In this document: in pieces, positions 1 through 7,489 of the stretch
Position numbering within the stretch: position 1 is the stretch's first letter
Layout of the letters: every line of letters begins with the position of its first letter
DNA from: Actinomycetota bacterium
Lineage (GTDB): Bacteria > Actinomycetota > AC-67
Length of the DNA: 51,251 nucleotides
Assembly: GCA_040905475.1 (NCBI GenBank)
Contig: JBBDRM010000028.1
Coordinates: 1 to 51,251 of the forward strand
Direction of reading: 5' to 3'
Translations under genes and position numbers: made by a program
The notes under the pieces: model-generated
What the model saw: only the letters and a program-made list of their open reading frames with translations
Told to the model about the DNA's origin: nothing
Databases searched by the model: none

Positions 1-788
1 GCCCCGGCCACGCCGGGGTCTTCCAGGATGGGACGCGGCTGCGGCTGTGACGCGCACGACTCCTGCCGTTTCGCATCCGACGAGATCGAGAGGATGAGCG
101 GGGTCATGTTCCGTGCCGAGCCGTCCGGCTCGATGTCGGGCCACTCCAGGTCCGTCTCGGTCGCGCTCAGTCCGTCTCCGGAGATCTTGATCGATGCTCG
201 CACGTTGTTCGCGGCGTCCTTCCCATGGTTGACGAGCTCGAAGGTCACGCGAAGGGTCTCGCCGGGCTCCGCGACGTCGTCTCCGTCACCGCCCTCGAAT
301 GTGACGCCCGTCAGTGCGAGCCGCGGACCAGGACACGACGCCGGAAGCGCAACCTTCAGCGGAACGGCTCCGCCTTCGAAGACGGCTTCGCCGCCGATCC
401 CGACGAACTCGAAGCATTCGCCCTGCAACACGAAGGCGAATTCGCCGTCGGCCGACTCGCCCGGAGCGAGGTCCCCAATGGACGCTTCCGCGTCCGTCAG
501 CTTCACGCCCTCAGGCTGTTGAGCGAGCGTCACCTTCACTTCCTTGAGGGCGTCCGGGCCCGCGTTGCGGAAGGTCAGCGTGAGCGTAACCTCCTTATCC
601 GGGGTTGCCGCCTCGACCGACTTCCCGTCGACGGTCAGGCCGGTCTTCGTGATCTCGATCGCGCCCGGGCCGATGTCGGTAACCGGCGGCGCCGGCTCGG
701 TGGGCTTGTCCTGAGTCTGTGCCAGCGCGGGCGCAGCGGAGACGACGAAGGCGAGTGCTGCGATGGAAGCGATCAGCGATCTGCGCAC
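1..788 (-). CDS. Secreted protein with CARDB/DUF11-like beta-sandwich repeats (3' end outside window)
   Basis: The frame is open from a GTG at 788 down to the window edge, so the C-terminus is missing; about 262 codons are visible. A Shine-Dalgarno GAGAAGGGG lies 8 nt before the GTG. The product starts with VRRSLIASIAALAFVVSAAP and ALAQ, a clear Sec signal peptide with an AxA site. Two similar segments follow, each with a block like 'VTLTLTFRNAGPDALKEVKV' and 'GDLAPGES', then 'LRVTFELVNHGKDAANNVRA' and 'WPDIEPDGS'. These are the hallmarks of CARDB/NEW-type extracellular beta-sandwich domains that occur in adhesins and surface proteins. The exact role is unknown. It is divergent from the whiB7 transcript. 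Gene reality is well supported; function is only a fold guess. Confidence 0.75.
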   Translation of the reverse strand, partial: MRRSLIASIAALAFVVSAAPALAQTQDKPTEPAPPVTDIGPGAIEITKTGLTVDGKSVEAATPDKEVTLTLTFRNAGPDALKEVKVTLAQQPEGVKLTDAEASIGDLAPGESADGEFAFVLQGECFEFVGIGGEAVFEGGAVPLKVALPASCPGPRLALTGVTFEGGDGDDVAEPGETLRVTFELVNHGKDAANNVRASIKISGDGLSATETDLEWPDIEPDGSARNMTPLILSISSDAKRQESCASQPQPRPILEDPGVAG

Positions 789-901
789 GGCGGGCCCCTT
801 CTCGAAGGATCTCGGATCGGTGGTCAAGTGGTCGTTAGACGGGTCTTCGACGGGAGAGGTTCCCATGAGCATGGGCGCTGACCAGGAGCGACGTAATTCC
901 G

Positions 902-930
902 TTGACGGTGCTCGTGCCGCTTGCGATACT
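902..930 (+). promoter_or_regulatory. Candidate promoter for the whiB7 leader transcript
   Basis: TTGACG at 902-907 and GATACT at 925-930 are separated by 17 nt, a good match to a housekeeping sigma-70 promoter. Transcription would begin near 937 and give a leader of about 257 nt before the whiB7 start at 1194. That length fits the long regulatory leaders known for whiB7. Confidence 0.5.
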
Positions 931-973
931 GATGTCGGAAACGGGCACAGGCGCCCGTCCGGAGGCGACGTTG

Positions 974-1093
974 ATGTTCCACACGTACGCGCAGAAGCAG
1001 ATGCTCCATGGTGACGCGGGTATCCGCATGCCGTGGAGCGTTTCGGCTACGCGTGGCTCCGGGGCTTCCCGGTCGGGAGGAGCAACAGGATAA
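974..1093 (+). CDS. Upstream ORF (leader peptide) of whiB7
   Basis: A 39-codon ORF starts at ATG 974 with GGAGG at 961-965, 8 nt upstream, and ends with TAA at 1091-1093. The stop lies 22 nt before the first arm of an intrinsic terminator (1116-1148) and about 100 nt before whiB7. In mycobacteria and Streptomyces, whiB7 is known to be controlled by translation of a uORF that decides whether the leader terminator forms. Order and spacing here match that design. Inner in-frame ATGs (1001, 1028) are alternative starts. The peptide sequence resembles nothing I know, as expected for a leader read for its translation speed. That it is translated is inference. Confidence 0.45.
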   Translation: MFHTYAQKQMLHGDAGIRMPWSVSATRGSGASRSGGATG

Positions 1094-1115
1094 ACCCTCT
1101 CAATCCAGGATCCCC

Positions 1116-1148
1116 GGGCCGTCTTAAAACCCGACGGCCCTTCTGTTT
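1116..1148 (+). terminator. Intrinsic terminator/attenuator in the whiB7 leader
   Basis: Perfect 8-bp stem GGGCCGTC (1116-1123) and GACGGCCC (1133-1140) around a 9-nt loop TTAAAACCC, followed by TTCTGTTT. It lies between the uORF and whiB7, so termination here would prevent whiB7 expression. This is the only hairpin with a clear U-rich tail in this part of the window. Confidence 0.7.
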
Positions 1149-1193
1149 AGGGAAACACGAGCGGTCCACGAGGACCGGAGGAGGACGGGGAAG

Positions 1194-1484
1194 GTGGATG
1201 TCTTCAGGACGATCCAGTGGTCGCAAGCCCGATGCGCAACGGGCGACGCGACGATGCTCTCGCTGTTCTTCAGCGAGGAGCAGCACGAGGTCGCCCAGGC
1301 GAAGCAGCTCTGCCGTACCTGCCCGCTCCGGGGAGAGTGCCTCGCAGGGGCGCTGCGGCGCCGTGAGCCCGTGGGGGTGTGGGGCGGAGAGCTCTTCGAC
1401 CGCGGCCGGGTGATCGAGCGCAAGCGGCCTCGCGGCCGGCCGCGTAAGTCGGAGCTGGTCCCGGCGGGCGAGCAGGTCGCCTAA
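1194..1484 (+). CDS. whiB7: WhiB7-type transcriptional regulator
   Basis: A 96-residue WhiB-family protein. Four cysteines (C14, C40, C43, C49, the last three as CxxCx5C) would hold a 4Fe-4S cluster. The G[V/I]WGG turn is present (GVWGGE, 61-66). The C-terminus carries an AT-hook, KRPRGRPRK (77-85). The GVWGGE-LFD...KRPRGRPRK tail closely resembles WhiB7 of Mycobacterium, which binds the primary sigma factor and activates intrinsic antibiotic-resistance genes. The start is GTG 1194 with GGAGGAGG upstream. The leader has a promoter, uORF and terminator as in known whiB7 genes. No obvious resistance gene lies alongside. The family call is strong; the regulon cannot be seen here. Confidence 0.93.
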   Translation: MDVFRTIQWSQARCATGDATMLSLFFSEEQHEVAQAKQLCRTCPLRGECLAGALRRREPVGVWGGELFDRGRVIERKRPRGRPRKSELVPAGEQVA

Positions 1485-1499
1485 GGGCCGGCGGAAAGC

Positions 1500-1530
1500 G
1501 CGGCAGGATCGTCCGCGGCGGTCCTGCCGC
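1500..1530. terminator. GC-rich inverted repeat between convergent genes
   Basis: GCGGCAGGA (1500-1508) and TCCTGCCGC (1522-1530) form a 9-bp stem. It lies between the stop of whiB7 (1484) and the stop of the opposing SpoIID-like gene (1592). There is no U-tract, so it may be a weak bidirectional terminator or only an RNA-stabilising hairpin. Confidence 0.4.
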
Positions 1531-1591
1531 ATCCAAGTCTGCGAGCCGGCGTCTCCCCCTGGCGGCGCCGGTTCGCTGCGTTTTCGGCCGG

Positions 1592-3406
1592 TTATGCCGC
1601 GCGACGCCGGCGAGCAAGGAAGATGCCACCGCCGGCGACCAAGACCGCGATGACGGCGAAGATCGTGACGATCCCCGTGCCGCCGGCTTGCTGGTCGGTT
1701 GCCGGCCTCGGCGGCGGGGCGGGCGCTTCGACGTTCAATGCGACGGGCGTCGTGCGGACCCGATCAAGCCCGTCGTACGCCTCGAGCAGAACCTCATATG
1801 CACCCGGTGTGAGTGGTGGTGTCGGCGTGGCCGCCACCGTCGTCGTCGTCGTCGGAGTGACGCTGCCCGCCGTGCCAGGAGCTGGTGTTCCGGTGCCCGA
1901 AGCCGGGAGCGTCGTTGACGCCCCCGGTGAGAATGAGGGCGTGGAGGCGCCGAGCGGCACGCTGAAGACGTTCGGGCCCGAGATCTGCGAAACCTCGACG
2001 GTGCGCAAGACCTCCGATCCCTCGCGCCGGACGATCACGACGACCTTCGCCGAGCGCGACAGGGTGTAGGACAGCGCGATCGTGCCGTCCGGGGGGATCT
2101 TCAACGGAGGGGTCGCGAGGTCGACCGTGAGGACCGGCGTGAGCGTCGGTCCGACACCCCGGCGGATATCCAGCGTCGATCCGCCTCGAACCTCGAACCG
2201 ATCGCCCGGCGCGAGCGCGCTTCCGGTCGCCGTTTCGACCTCGGCCTTTCCTTCGATGGCAACGCGCACCCGGGACGCGTCCTCCACGACGAGAACGCGG
2301 ATCCGGCCCGGCTCATCGACCTGCTTCGGCCGTAGTCCAGCGTAGAAGTGCGCGAGGATGTCCGCGTAGCTTCGGCCGCGATCCCCAAGCGATCGCGCGC
2401 CGTACTGTGACATGCCGACCCCGTGCCCCCATCCGCGTCCGGTGAGGACCGCTTCGTCGCCGTCCTGTTTCAACGTGAAGTCGATAGATGGGACCGTCTG
2501 AGGCAACTTCGCGCCGGTCGAGCCCGACGTCGGATAGACCTTGGGGTATACGCACGATGCTTCCCGATTGAGCGCGTTGCGGAAGTCGCTCTTGCCCACC
2601 GAGTCGCTGCCTCCGGACCCGGAGAGCCGGACGGTCGATCCGTCGAGCCCTACGGTCGAAAGGCGTCCCCCAGACCACGCGCCGTCCTCAGCCAGGATCG
2701 GCCCGAGGTGCGACAGAGGAACGCGCACGGTCCAGCGCGCGAGCGGCGAATCATCATCCTCGCCGTCCACGCTGGCGAGGTAGGGGAGCGGCGTTCCCCC
2801 GGGGAAGCTTCGCTTCGTCGTGCCCGGCGAGGTGGAATGGTAGAAGGCCTGGATCGGCTCGCCGTTGTAAAGAAGCGCGCGTCCGCGCGTCTCGGTGACC
2901 GCGCGGATCCAGGCGTCGCCGAAGGCTCCCTGCTCGACTTGAACCCCTCGATACACCTGGCATTGGTCGGTCGAGCAGATGTCGTAGCCGAGCCTTTCCG
3001 CGGCGGGGCTCCGATGCTGCAGGTGGTAAAGGCCGTAACTGCGCGCTGCGACGACTTGTGCCTTGAGCGTCTCGAACGGCCACGAGCGCGGCACCTCTGC
3101 CAGGCCGCGCAGGTACTCGTCGAACGTCAGGTGGTCGATGACCGCGAGCCGGCCGTCGCTCTGACGGATTATCTCAAGCTTCCCCCGGTATCGAGCGTTC
3201 AGATCCCGGCGCTTCTTGGTCTCGCACGTCACGCCGGCGTTGTTGTAGACGGCCTGCACACGGAAGGTGGTGTTCTCAGAAGGGGTCAGGATCAAACGCT
3301 CTGAGGTCGCGCTTTGTGCGCGTGCCGTTCCGGGTCGCGAGAAGATCGCCGGCAGGAGAGCGATCGCGAGAAGAACGAGGAGTCCCCGAGAGGCGACGCG
3401 AGGCAT
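1592..3406 (-). CDS. SpoIID/LytB-domain protein, secreted and membrane-anchored
   Basis: A 604-residue protein. Residues 1-30 are a signal peptide ending ARA. The SpoIID/LytB domain covers roughly 50-365, with 'EYLRGLAEVPRSWPFETLKA' (97-116), AARSYGLYHL and the family signature GRGWGHGVGMSQYG (323-336). SpoIID proteins are lytic transglycosylases acting on denuded glycan; LytB-like relatives stimulate amidases. A Pro/Thr-rich linker follows (about 490-560), then a transmembrane helix (about 576-596) and a short basic RRRR tail, so the enzyme is exported and stays attached. In a non-sporulating actinobacterium a role in cell-wall turnover is likely. A 40-codon membrane gene lies just upstream on the same strand. 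Confidence 0.85.
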   Translation of the reverse strand: MPRVASRGLLVLLAIALLPAIFSRPGTARAQSATSERLILTPSENTTFRVQAVYNNAGVTCETKKRRDLNARYRGKLEIIRQSDGRLAVIDHLTFDEYLRGLAEVPRSWPFETLKAQVVAARSYGLYHLQHRSPAAERLGYDICSTDQCQVYRGVQVEQGAFGDAWIRAVTETRGRALLYNGEPIQAFYHSTSPGTTKRSFPGGTPLPYLASVDGEDDDSPLARWTVRVPLSHLGPILAEDGAWSGGRLSTVGLDGSTVRLSGSGGSDSVGKSDFRNALNREASCVYPKVYPTSGSTGAKLPQTVPSIDFTLKQDGDEAVLTGRGWGHGVGMSQYGARSLGDRGRSYADILAHFYAGLRPKQVDEPGRIRVLVVEDASRVRVAIEGKAEVETATGSALAPGDRFEVRGGSTLDIRRGVGPTLTPVLTVDLATPPLKIPPDGTIALSYTLSRSAKVVVIVRREGSEVLRTVEVSQISGPNVFSVPLGASTPSFSPGASTTLPASGTGTPAPGTAGSVTPTTTTTVAATPTPPLTPGAYEVLLEAYDGLDRVRTTPVALNVEAPAPPPRPATDQQAGGTGIVTIFAVIAVLVAGGGIFLARRRRAA

Positions 3407-3426
3407 CAGCCCTCAGCGTAGCCGAC

Positions 3427-3549
3427 TCACCGAGAGTCGGCGGTTCGCACTTTCGGCTCAGCGTCGAGGATCCGAGCCTCTGCCCAATGCGTGTACCAGA
3501 GCAGCAACCCGACGACGCCCATAAGTGCTGCCATCGCGATCAAGAACAT
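3427..3549 (-). CDS. Small single-pass membrane protein (40 aa)
   Basis: ATG 3549 to TGA 3427, with GAGG 8 nt before the ATG (an in-frame GTG at 3558 is an alternative). The product begins MFLIAMAALMGVVGLLLWYT, a clear transmembrane helix, followed by a charged tail ending VRTADSR. It lies 20 bp upstream of the SpoIID-like gene on the same strand and could be co-transcribed. No homologue is recognised. Codon use looks like its neighbours and the Shine-Dalgarno spacing is good, but the length leaves some chance of a random frame. Confidence 0.5.
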   Translation of the reverse strand: MFLIAMAALMGVVGLLLWYTHWAEARILDAEPKVRTADSR

Positions 3550-3652
3550 CAGATTCACCTCGGCTCAGTAGTGCCCCATCGGGATGGCGTCCAAACGCGG
3601 GCGCGAGCCGTCGATGTTAGTTTCGACCGATTCAGGCCTGAACCTGAGGGTT

Positions 3653-4339
3653 CTAGGGGGAGGGCGGCGCTTCGGGCGCCGTGCTGGGCGTGTCTTCCTC
3701 GGCGTCGGTCTCGGGCTCGATGGGAGCCGGGACCGCGGGGGCAACGATCTGCTGCACGGTCTCCGCAACCTGCTTGGCCCGCTCACGCAACGGCGCCGGC
3801 AGCTCTTCGTTGCCGATCACCTGCTGCAGCCTCTTCACGGAGTCCATCAGGGCCGCCTTGACCTCGGGGTCGCTTGCAGCGCTCTGAGCTGCAGCCAGGA
3901 TCCGCTCTTGTTCCGGGGCGACGATGGCGCTCAGCGCGATCGTGTCGGAGACCGCAACGGCTGCCTCGAGCGCCTCGCTGAAGTCGTGGATGGCGTCGAT
4001 CTTTGCCTGGGTGGGTGGTATCGAGTCCGGACCGAAGGCGGCGAAGGCACCCGAGCCGAGCGCGAGGACGGCGGCGAGGCCGGCGAGGGCTGCGCGGGTG
4101 CGCAACCTGGTGCGCGCGATCTCCGGGGCGCGGAGGACGCGCTCGATCCGATCGGAGGCGCGGACCAGCGACAACCGCTGCTCGTCGATCACCTGCGCGG
4201 CGGCGCGATAGTTCTCTTCGCGCACCATGGCATGCGCGAAGTTCGTGGTGAACTCGAGCTCCTCGTACAGCGCCGCGATGGTCTCTTCCACGGCGTGCAA
4301 CGGTGAGCGTCCCCTACGGAGACGAAGCAGGCGTCCCAT
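3653..4339 (-). CDS. Single-pass membrane protein with helical extracytoplasmic part, unknown
   Basis: A 228-residue protein. The N-terminal cytoplasmic part (1-80) is charged and helical; one transmembrane helix follows at about 83-103 (ALAGLAAVLALGSGAFAAFG). The outer part (105-205) is predicted to be mostly alpha-helical, and the tail is Pro/Glu-rich. The layout resembles actinobacterial anti-sigma-like or DUF5667-type proteins, but no zinc-binding HxxxCxxC motif is present. GGAGG precedes the ATG at good spacing. No sigma-factor gene is adjacent. Function unknown. Confidence 0.65.
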   Translation of the reverse strand: MGRLLRLRRGRSPLHAVEETIAALYEELEFTTNFAHAMVREENYRAAAQVIDEQRLSLVRASDRIERVLRAPEIARTRLRTRAALAGLAAVLALGSGAFAAFGPDSIPPTQAKIDAIHDFSEALEAAVAVSDTIALSAIVAPEQERILAAAQSAASDPEVKAALMDSVKRLQQVIGNEELPAPLRERAKQVAETVQQIVAPAVPAPIEPETDAEEDTPSTAPEAPPSP

Positions 4340-4504
4340 ATGCCTCCGAAACTACGACTTTGAGCGAGTCCTGTCTAGCCATCGAGTTCGACGTTCCGGC
4401 CCCGTCTCCTCCTACAGATGCCGTAGACCGCTCGGTTTCTGTCACACCTGGGCACTAATCTCACGTTCTATGGAGATGACGGCTCTGACCTGGGAGAACG
4501 ATCG

Positions 4505-4792
4505 ATGACCGCGATGGGGCTCGCCTCGAAGGCCGAGATGGTCCTGGACCCACGTCTCGCGGAGGTCTGGCAGCTCATCTGGGCCGGAGATGAGAACCGA
4601 GATGAGGTCTCGGAGGAGGTCTTGGCGGGCTTGCTCCGATTGGCCTACATGCAGGGCTACGCGGACGCCTCGGCTGAGCCCGACTCGGGAGCGCTCTACC
4701 GCGAGCTCGGGATCCAGGGCCCGTCGATCACGAGGAAGGAAGCTGCGCGTCCGCTGGGGGCTCCACGTCGGCCCGGCAGTTCGGGCAGGTGA
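4505..4792 (+). CDS. Small helical protein, unknown
   Basis: A 95-residue protein starting at ATG 4505, or at the internal ATG 4514, after the purine-rich GGGAG. Residues 12-60 are acidic and helical (DPRLAEVWQLIWAGDENRDE, VLAGLLRLAYMQGYADA). The C-terminal 20 residues are basic and low in complexity, and are encoded on top of the 3' end of the opposing zinc-ribbon gene (4728-4792 overlap). No family is recognised. The composition of the first 75 residues supports a real gene. Confidence 0.6.
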   Translation: MTAMGLASKAEMVLDPRLAEVWQLIWAGDENRDEVSEEVLAGLLRLAYMQGYADASAEPDSGALYRELGIQGPSITRKEAARPLGAPRRPGSSGR

Positions 4793-5057
4793 CCTTCTCG
4801 ACTGTGCCGATGGCGAATCGGTAGCTACAGGCCTCGCAGACGACCCAGTTCACCCCGGTTTGCTGGGTGGGCGGCTTGGATGCCGGGGCCGGTGCCCCGC
4901 CCGGCAGCGTCAACCCGGAATCTCCCGGCGCCATCCCGAAGGGAGCGGCTCCCGCAGCTCCCCGGACGACGTTGCGGGTTCCACATGTCGGACAGATGAA
5001 TTCGCCCGGCCCAGAGACCTCGAGCTCGGCGCGACATCGACCGCATCGAACGATCAC
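4728..5057 (-). CDS. Small protein with two zinc-ribbon modules
   Basis: About 109 residues with two CxxC pairs at each end: CGRC...CPTC near the N-terminus and CEAC...CPNC near the C-terminus, joined by a Gly/Pro/Ala-rich linker. Each half would bind one zinc. Such zinc-ribbon proteins are common and poorly characterised; no partner can be inferred. The start was chosen as GTG 5057 because TAGCAT (5066-5071, minus strand) lies exactly 8 nt before it, as in other leaderless genes of this window. TTG 5066 is an alternative but overlaps that -10 box. Confidence 0.75.
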   Translation of the reverse strand: MIVRCGRCRAELEVSGPGEFICPTCGTRNVVRGAAGAAPFGMAPGDSGLTLPGGAPAPASKPPTQQTGVNWVVCEACSYRFAIGTVEKVTCPNCRADVEPPADAQLPSS

Positions 5058-5065
5058 GGCCGCCA

Positions 5066-5071
5066 ATGCTA
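5066..5071 (-). promoter_or_regulatory. -10 box (TAGCAT) for leaderless transcript of the zinc-ribbon gene
   Basis: TAGCAT on the minus strand ends 8 nt before GTG 5057. The same hexamer precedes the initiator tRNA at 32203. No convincing -35 is visible. Confidence 0.35.
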
Positions 5072-5163
5072 TCGGATGCGCGAACCCCCTTTTCCCGGCA
5101 GCGGCCTTCGTCGCGAAAGTGGGCGAACGCGTACGCAGCGCCCGTCGCGACCCTCAAGCGTTC

Positions 5164-5403
5164 ATGGTCTTGACCCGACACCTTCGGTACGTGAGTGCGA
5201 TCCCCAACCCCATCCCTCAGCCCGCGGACGATCAAGTCTGTCCGGTGTGTTCCTCCACGTCCCTGACCCGGGGCCGGCTCTCCGCGAGCCGGCGGGAGAT
5301 GATCGACTTCATCGCTTGCGACGACTGTGGTGATTTCTGGTTCGAGCGTTCCGGCACGCGACTTACGGGCACAGCGATGCGGGATCTCGGCCTGATGCCC
5401 TAA
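5164..5403 (+). CDS. Small zinc-ribbon protein
   Basis: Ends at TAA 5401-5403. Translation from ATG 5164 gives 79 residues; GTG 5191 (VSAIPNPIPQ) is an equally possible start. The protein has CPVC (about 26-29) and CDDC (about 53-56), one zinc-ribbon site, followed by GDFWFER. It is divergent from the two-module zinc-ribbon gene. Role unknown. Confidence 0.55.
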   Translation: MVLTRHLRYVSAIPNPIPQPADDQVCPVCSSTSLTRGRLSASRREMIDFIACDDCGDFWFERSGTRLTGTAMRDLGLMP

Positions 5404-5439
5404 CCTGCACCCCCAACCCGGGCCGTCGTGCCGCTGGGG

Positions 5440-5445
5440 TATCGT
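5440..5445 (+). promoter_or_regulatory. -10 box (TATCGT) before the MoaB/CinA-type gene
   Basis: TATCGT is followed by 7 nt and then ATG 5453. The identical hexamer stands 6 nt before GTG 15899. This decides the start at 5453 rather than the upstream GTG at 5444, which falls inside the -10 box. Confidence 0.4.
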
Positions 5446-5452
5446 GGCTTCG

Positions 5453-6256
5453 ATGGACGCCGCGATCGTCGTGGTCGGGGACGAGATCCTCGCAGGGCAC
5501 GTTCGGGATGCAAACACGTACTTCGTCGCGAGCCGGCTCGCCGCGCTCGGCCACCGGCTCCGGCGGGGCTGCGTGGTCGCCGACGACCCCGAAGAGATCG
5601 CGAACGCGCTTCGACGCGAGCTCGACGCCGGCCGCGGCATCGTGTTCGTCTGCGGAGGGCTTGGGCCGACGCACGACGACCGCACGATGGAAGGCGTTGC
5701 GAAAGGGCTGGGTCGCGGGCTTGCTTCGAACAGCAGCCTCGCCGAGCGTATCGAGACGATCGCCGATCATGTGAAACGGCAGAACTTCTCGGGCGACCCC
5801 CTCGGCGTCGCCATGCTGCAGAAGATGGCACTCGCTCCCGAGGGCGCGGAGGCGCTGACTTCCTCTGCGTGGTTCATCCCCGCCGTTTGGATGCAGGAAG
5901 CGAATGCGGTGATCGTGGTGCTACCGGGACCACCCCGCGAGCTGGAGCTCGTCTTCCGGGACGCGGTCGAGCCGCGATTCCTGGAAGGCTCCGGCTCGGT
6001 GCTCTGGCGCGAAGAGGTGGAGCATCATTTCCCGGAGTCGGCTCTCGCCGGGGTGCTCACCGAGCTCGAGCACGACTTTCCCGGTGTGCAGATCGGGTCC
6101 TATCCACTCGAGGACCGTGTACTCATCCGGTTGGCCGGCGACCAGACAGAAGTTCGCGACGTTACCCAGCGCATCCGGGACGCGATCGAGACGCTTGCCG
6201 CGTCTGAGGACGGGCAGCGCTTGATTGAATACCTCGATGCCCGGCGGAAAGACTGA
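5453..6256 (+). CDS. MoaB/CinA-type molybdopterin-binding-domain protein
   Basis: About 267 residues, mostly one MoaB/Mog-like domain as in the N-terminal part of CinA (COG1058). Visible motifs are 'VVVGDEILAGHVRDANTYFV' at the N-terminus, 'FVCGGLGPTHDDRTMEGVAK' (about 65-84, the TxDD-type ligand loop) and VLPGPPRELELVF (about 160). The C-terminal nicotinamide-nucleotide amidase domain of full CinA is absent. CinA N-domains hydrolyse ADP-ribose-type pyrophosphates in some bacteria; here the substrate is unknown. No molybdenum-cofactor genes are nearby. Confidence 0.85.
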   Translation: MDAAIVVVGDEILAGHVRDANTYFVASRLAALGHRLRRGCVVADDPEEIANALRRELDAGRGIVFVCGGLGPTHDDRTMEGVAKGLGRGLASNSSLAERIETIADHVKRQNFSGDPLGVAMLQKMALAPEGAEALTSSAWFIPAVWMQEANAVIVVLPGPPRELELVFRDAVEPRFLEGSGSVLWREEVEHHFPESALAGVLTELEHDFPGVQIGSYPLEDRVLIRLAGDQTEVRDVTQRIRDAIETLAASEDGQRLIEYLDARRKD

Positions 6257-6262
6257 GGGTCT

Positions 6263-7426
6263 CTAGGAACCGGACGAGATCGACGGGATCGGTGGGGGAG
6301 AAGCGGGGTCGACGAAACGCACGAACTCGAAATGCATGCCGTCGGGAACGAGCCAGCGTCCGCCCCAGGTGAAGCCCCACCGCTCCATAACTTCAACCAG
6401 GCGTGGATCCTGTAGCGGCGTCTCGCCGTAAGGGTTCCGCGTCGCGTTTACGTCGACCGCTATCCCATACGCATGACGCGAAAGCGCGTAGGTGTTGCCG
6501 ACCTGCATGCGCGGTGAATAGCAGCCGTTGGAAGTGCGGATCAGCCCTCCGAGCCCGCGCGCTATCAGTTCCCGCATGGCGCCGGTCAGCTGCGGAATGA
6601 GCTTCTTGTTGCACGCGATGAGGCCCAGCAGGGGCACGCGCTCCTCAACGATGTTCGCGTTCTCCCATGCCTTGTCGGGGATGACGAAACGGCTGGTTGT
6701 CGGACGATACGTCCACTCCCCGAAGATCTTCTTCACCTCCGCGAACGAGAGGATCTGGCCTTGGGAGACGTCGCCTTCGATGGCGTCGGCCGCTTGTATC
6801 CGAGCCCGAACCTTCTTGGTCAGCGCGTGCATCGCCTGAACGGCGCCGCCTGCGTGTTCGGCGACCACCGAGGTCACGACCGCACGAGGCGCGGTGAGGC
6901 CGAGGCCGGAGGACCGCGCGAAGGGGATCAGGACCTCACGGTTTCGAGCGTCATCGTCCGATACCACGGCTCCGACACGGAACGTGCGTCGGACCCCGTC
7001 TGCGGCGATCGTGAGAGTCGCGCCGGGATCCATACCCCGCATCTCCGCGGCGGTCTCGCTGAGAACCGCTTCGCCGGCGAGGAGCGCGGCGGACACGACA
7101 TCGCCCTTGTCGGGGTTGGGGTCCATGGCGGCGATCGAGATGGGGAAGACGGCCCCTTTGGCGCGTCGCGGCAGCGGGTGCTTTGCTCCGCTGACCGAAA
7201 CGAGGTCGACCATGCCGTTGGAGATCCGCGCCACCCAACGGACGCCTTCGATCGCGGCGACCTTGTGGTGGAGATCCTTCGGAAGGTCGCGGGAAGACCA
7301 GATGACGATCGGGACCGGGGCGGCCGGCGCGAGAGGCGCCGCGACCGGTGCGCGTTTCACGGTAGGGGAGCAGGCGCCCAAGCCCAGGGCGGCGACGCAC
7401 AGGATCGTAAGGAGCGGCTTCCGCAT
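6263..7426 (-). CDS. M15 (VanY-like) peptidase lipoprotein with an ABC-permease-like middle domain
   Basis: 387 residues. The N-terminus has a lipobox (LGLGAC, Cys about 19), so the protein should be lipid-anchored outside the membrane. Residues about 55-190 read like the extracytoplasmic MacB/FtsX core domain (PISIAAMDPNP, LLAGEAVLSETAAEMRGMDP, FRVGAVVSDD). Residues about 225-375 are an M15 D-Ala-D-Ala carboxypeptidase/endopeptidase domain with 'SRHAYGIAVDVN' and 'DGMHFEF', carrying the zinc ligands H, D and H. The start ATG sits at the edge of the palindrome ATGAGGCCTCAT, which also includes the GAGG Shine-Dalgarno. The enzyme would trim peptidoglycan cross-bridges. The middle-domain assignment is by pattern only. 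Confidence 0.8.
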   Translation of the reverse strand: MRKPLLTILCVAALGLGACSPTVKRAPVAAPLAPAAPVPIVIWSSRDLPKDLHHKVAAIEGVRWVARISNGMVDLVSVSGAKHPLPRRAKGAVFPISIAAMDPNPDKGDVVSAALLAGEAVLSETAAEMRGMDPGATLTIAADGVRRTFRVGAVVSDDDARNREVLIPFARSSGLGLTAPRAVVTSVVAEHAGGAVQAMHALTKKVRARIQAADAIEGDVSQGQILSFAEVKKIFGEWTYRPTTSRFVIPDKAWENANIVEERVPLLGLIACNKKLIPQLTGAMRELIARGLGGLIRTSNGCYSPRMQVGNTYALSRHAYGIAVDVNATRNPYGETPLQDPRLVEVMERWGFTWGGRWLVPDGMHFEFVRFVDPASPPPIPSISSGS

Positions 7427-7489
7427 GAGGCCTCATTGTGCCAGCCGGCGGTGAATGAAACCTGAGGAGCGTTGAACGACCTGGCTGGC

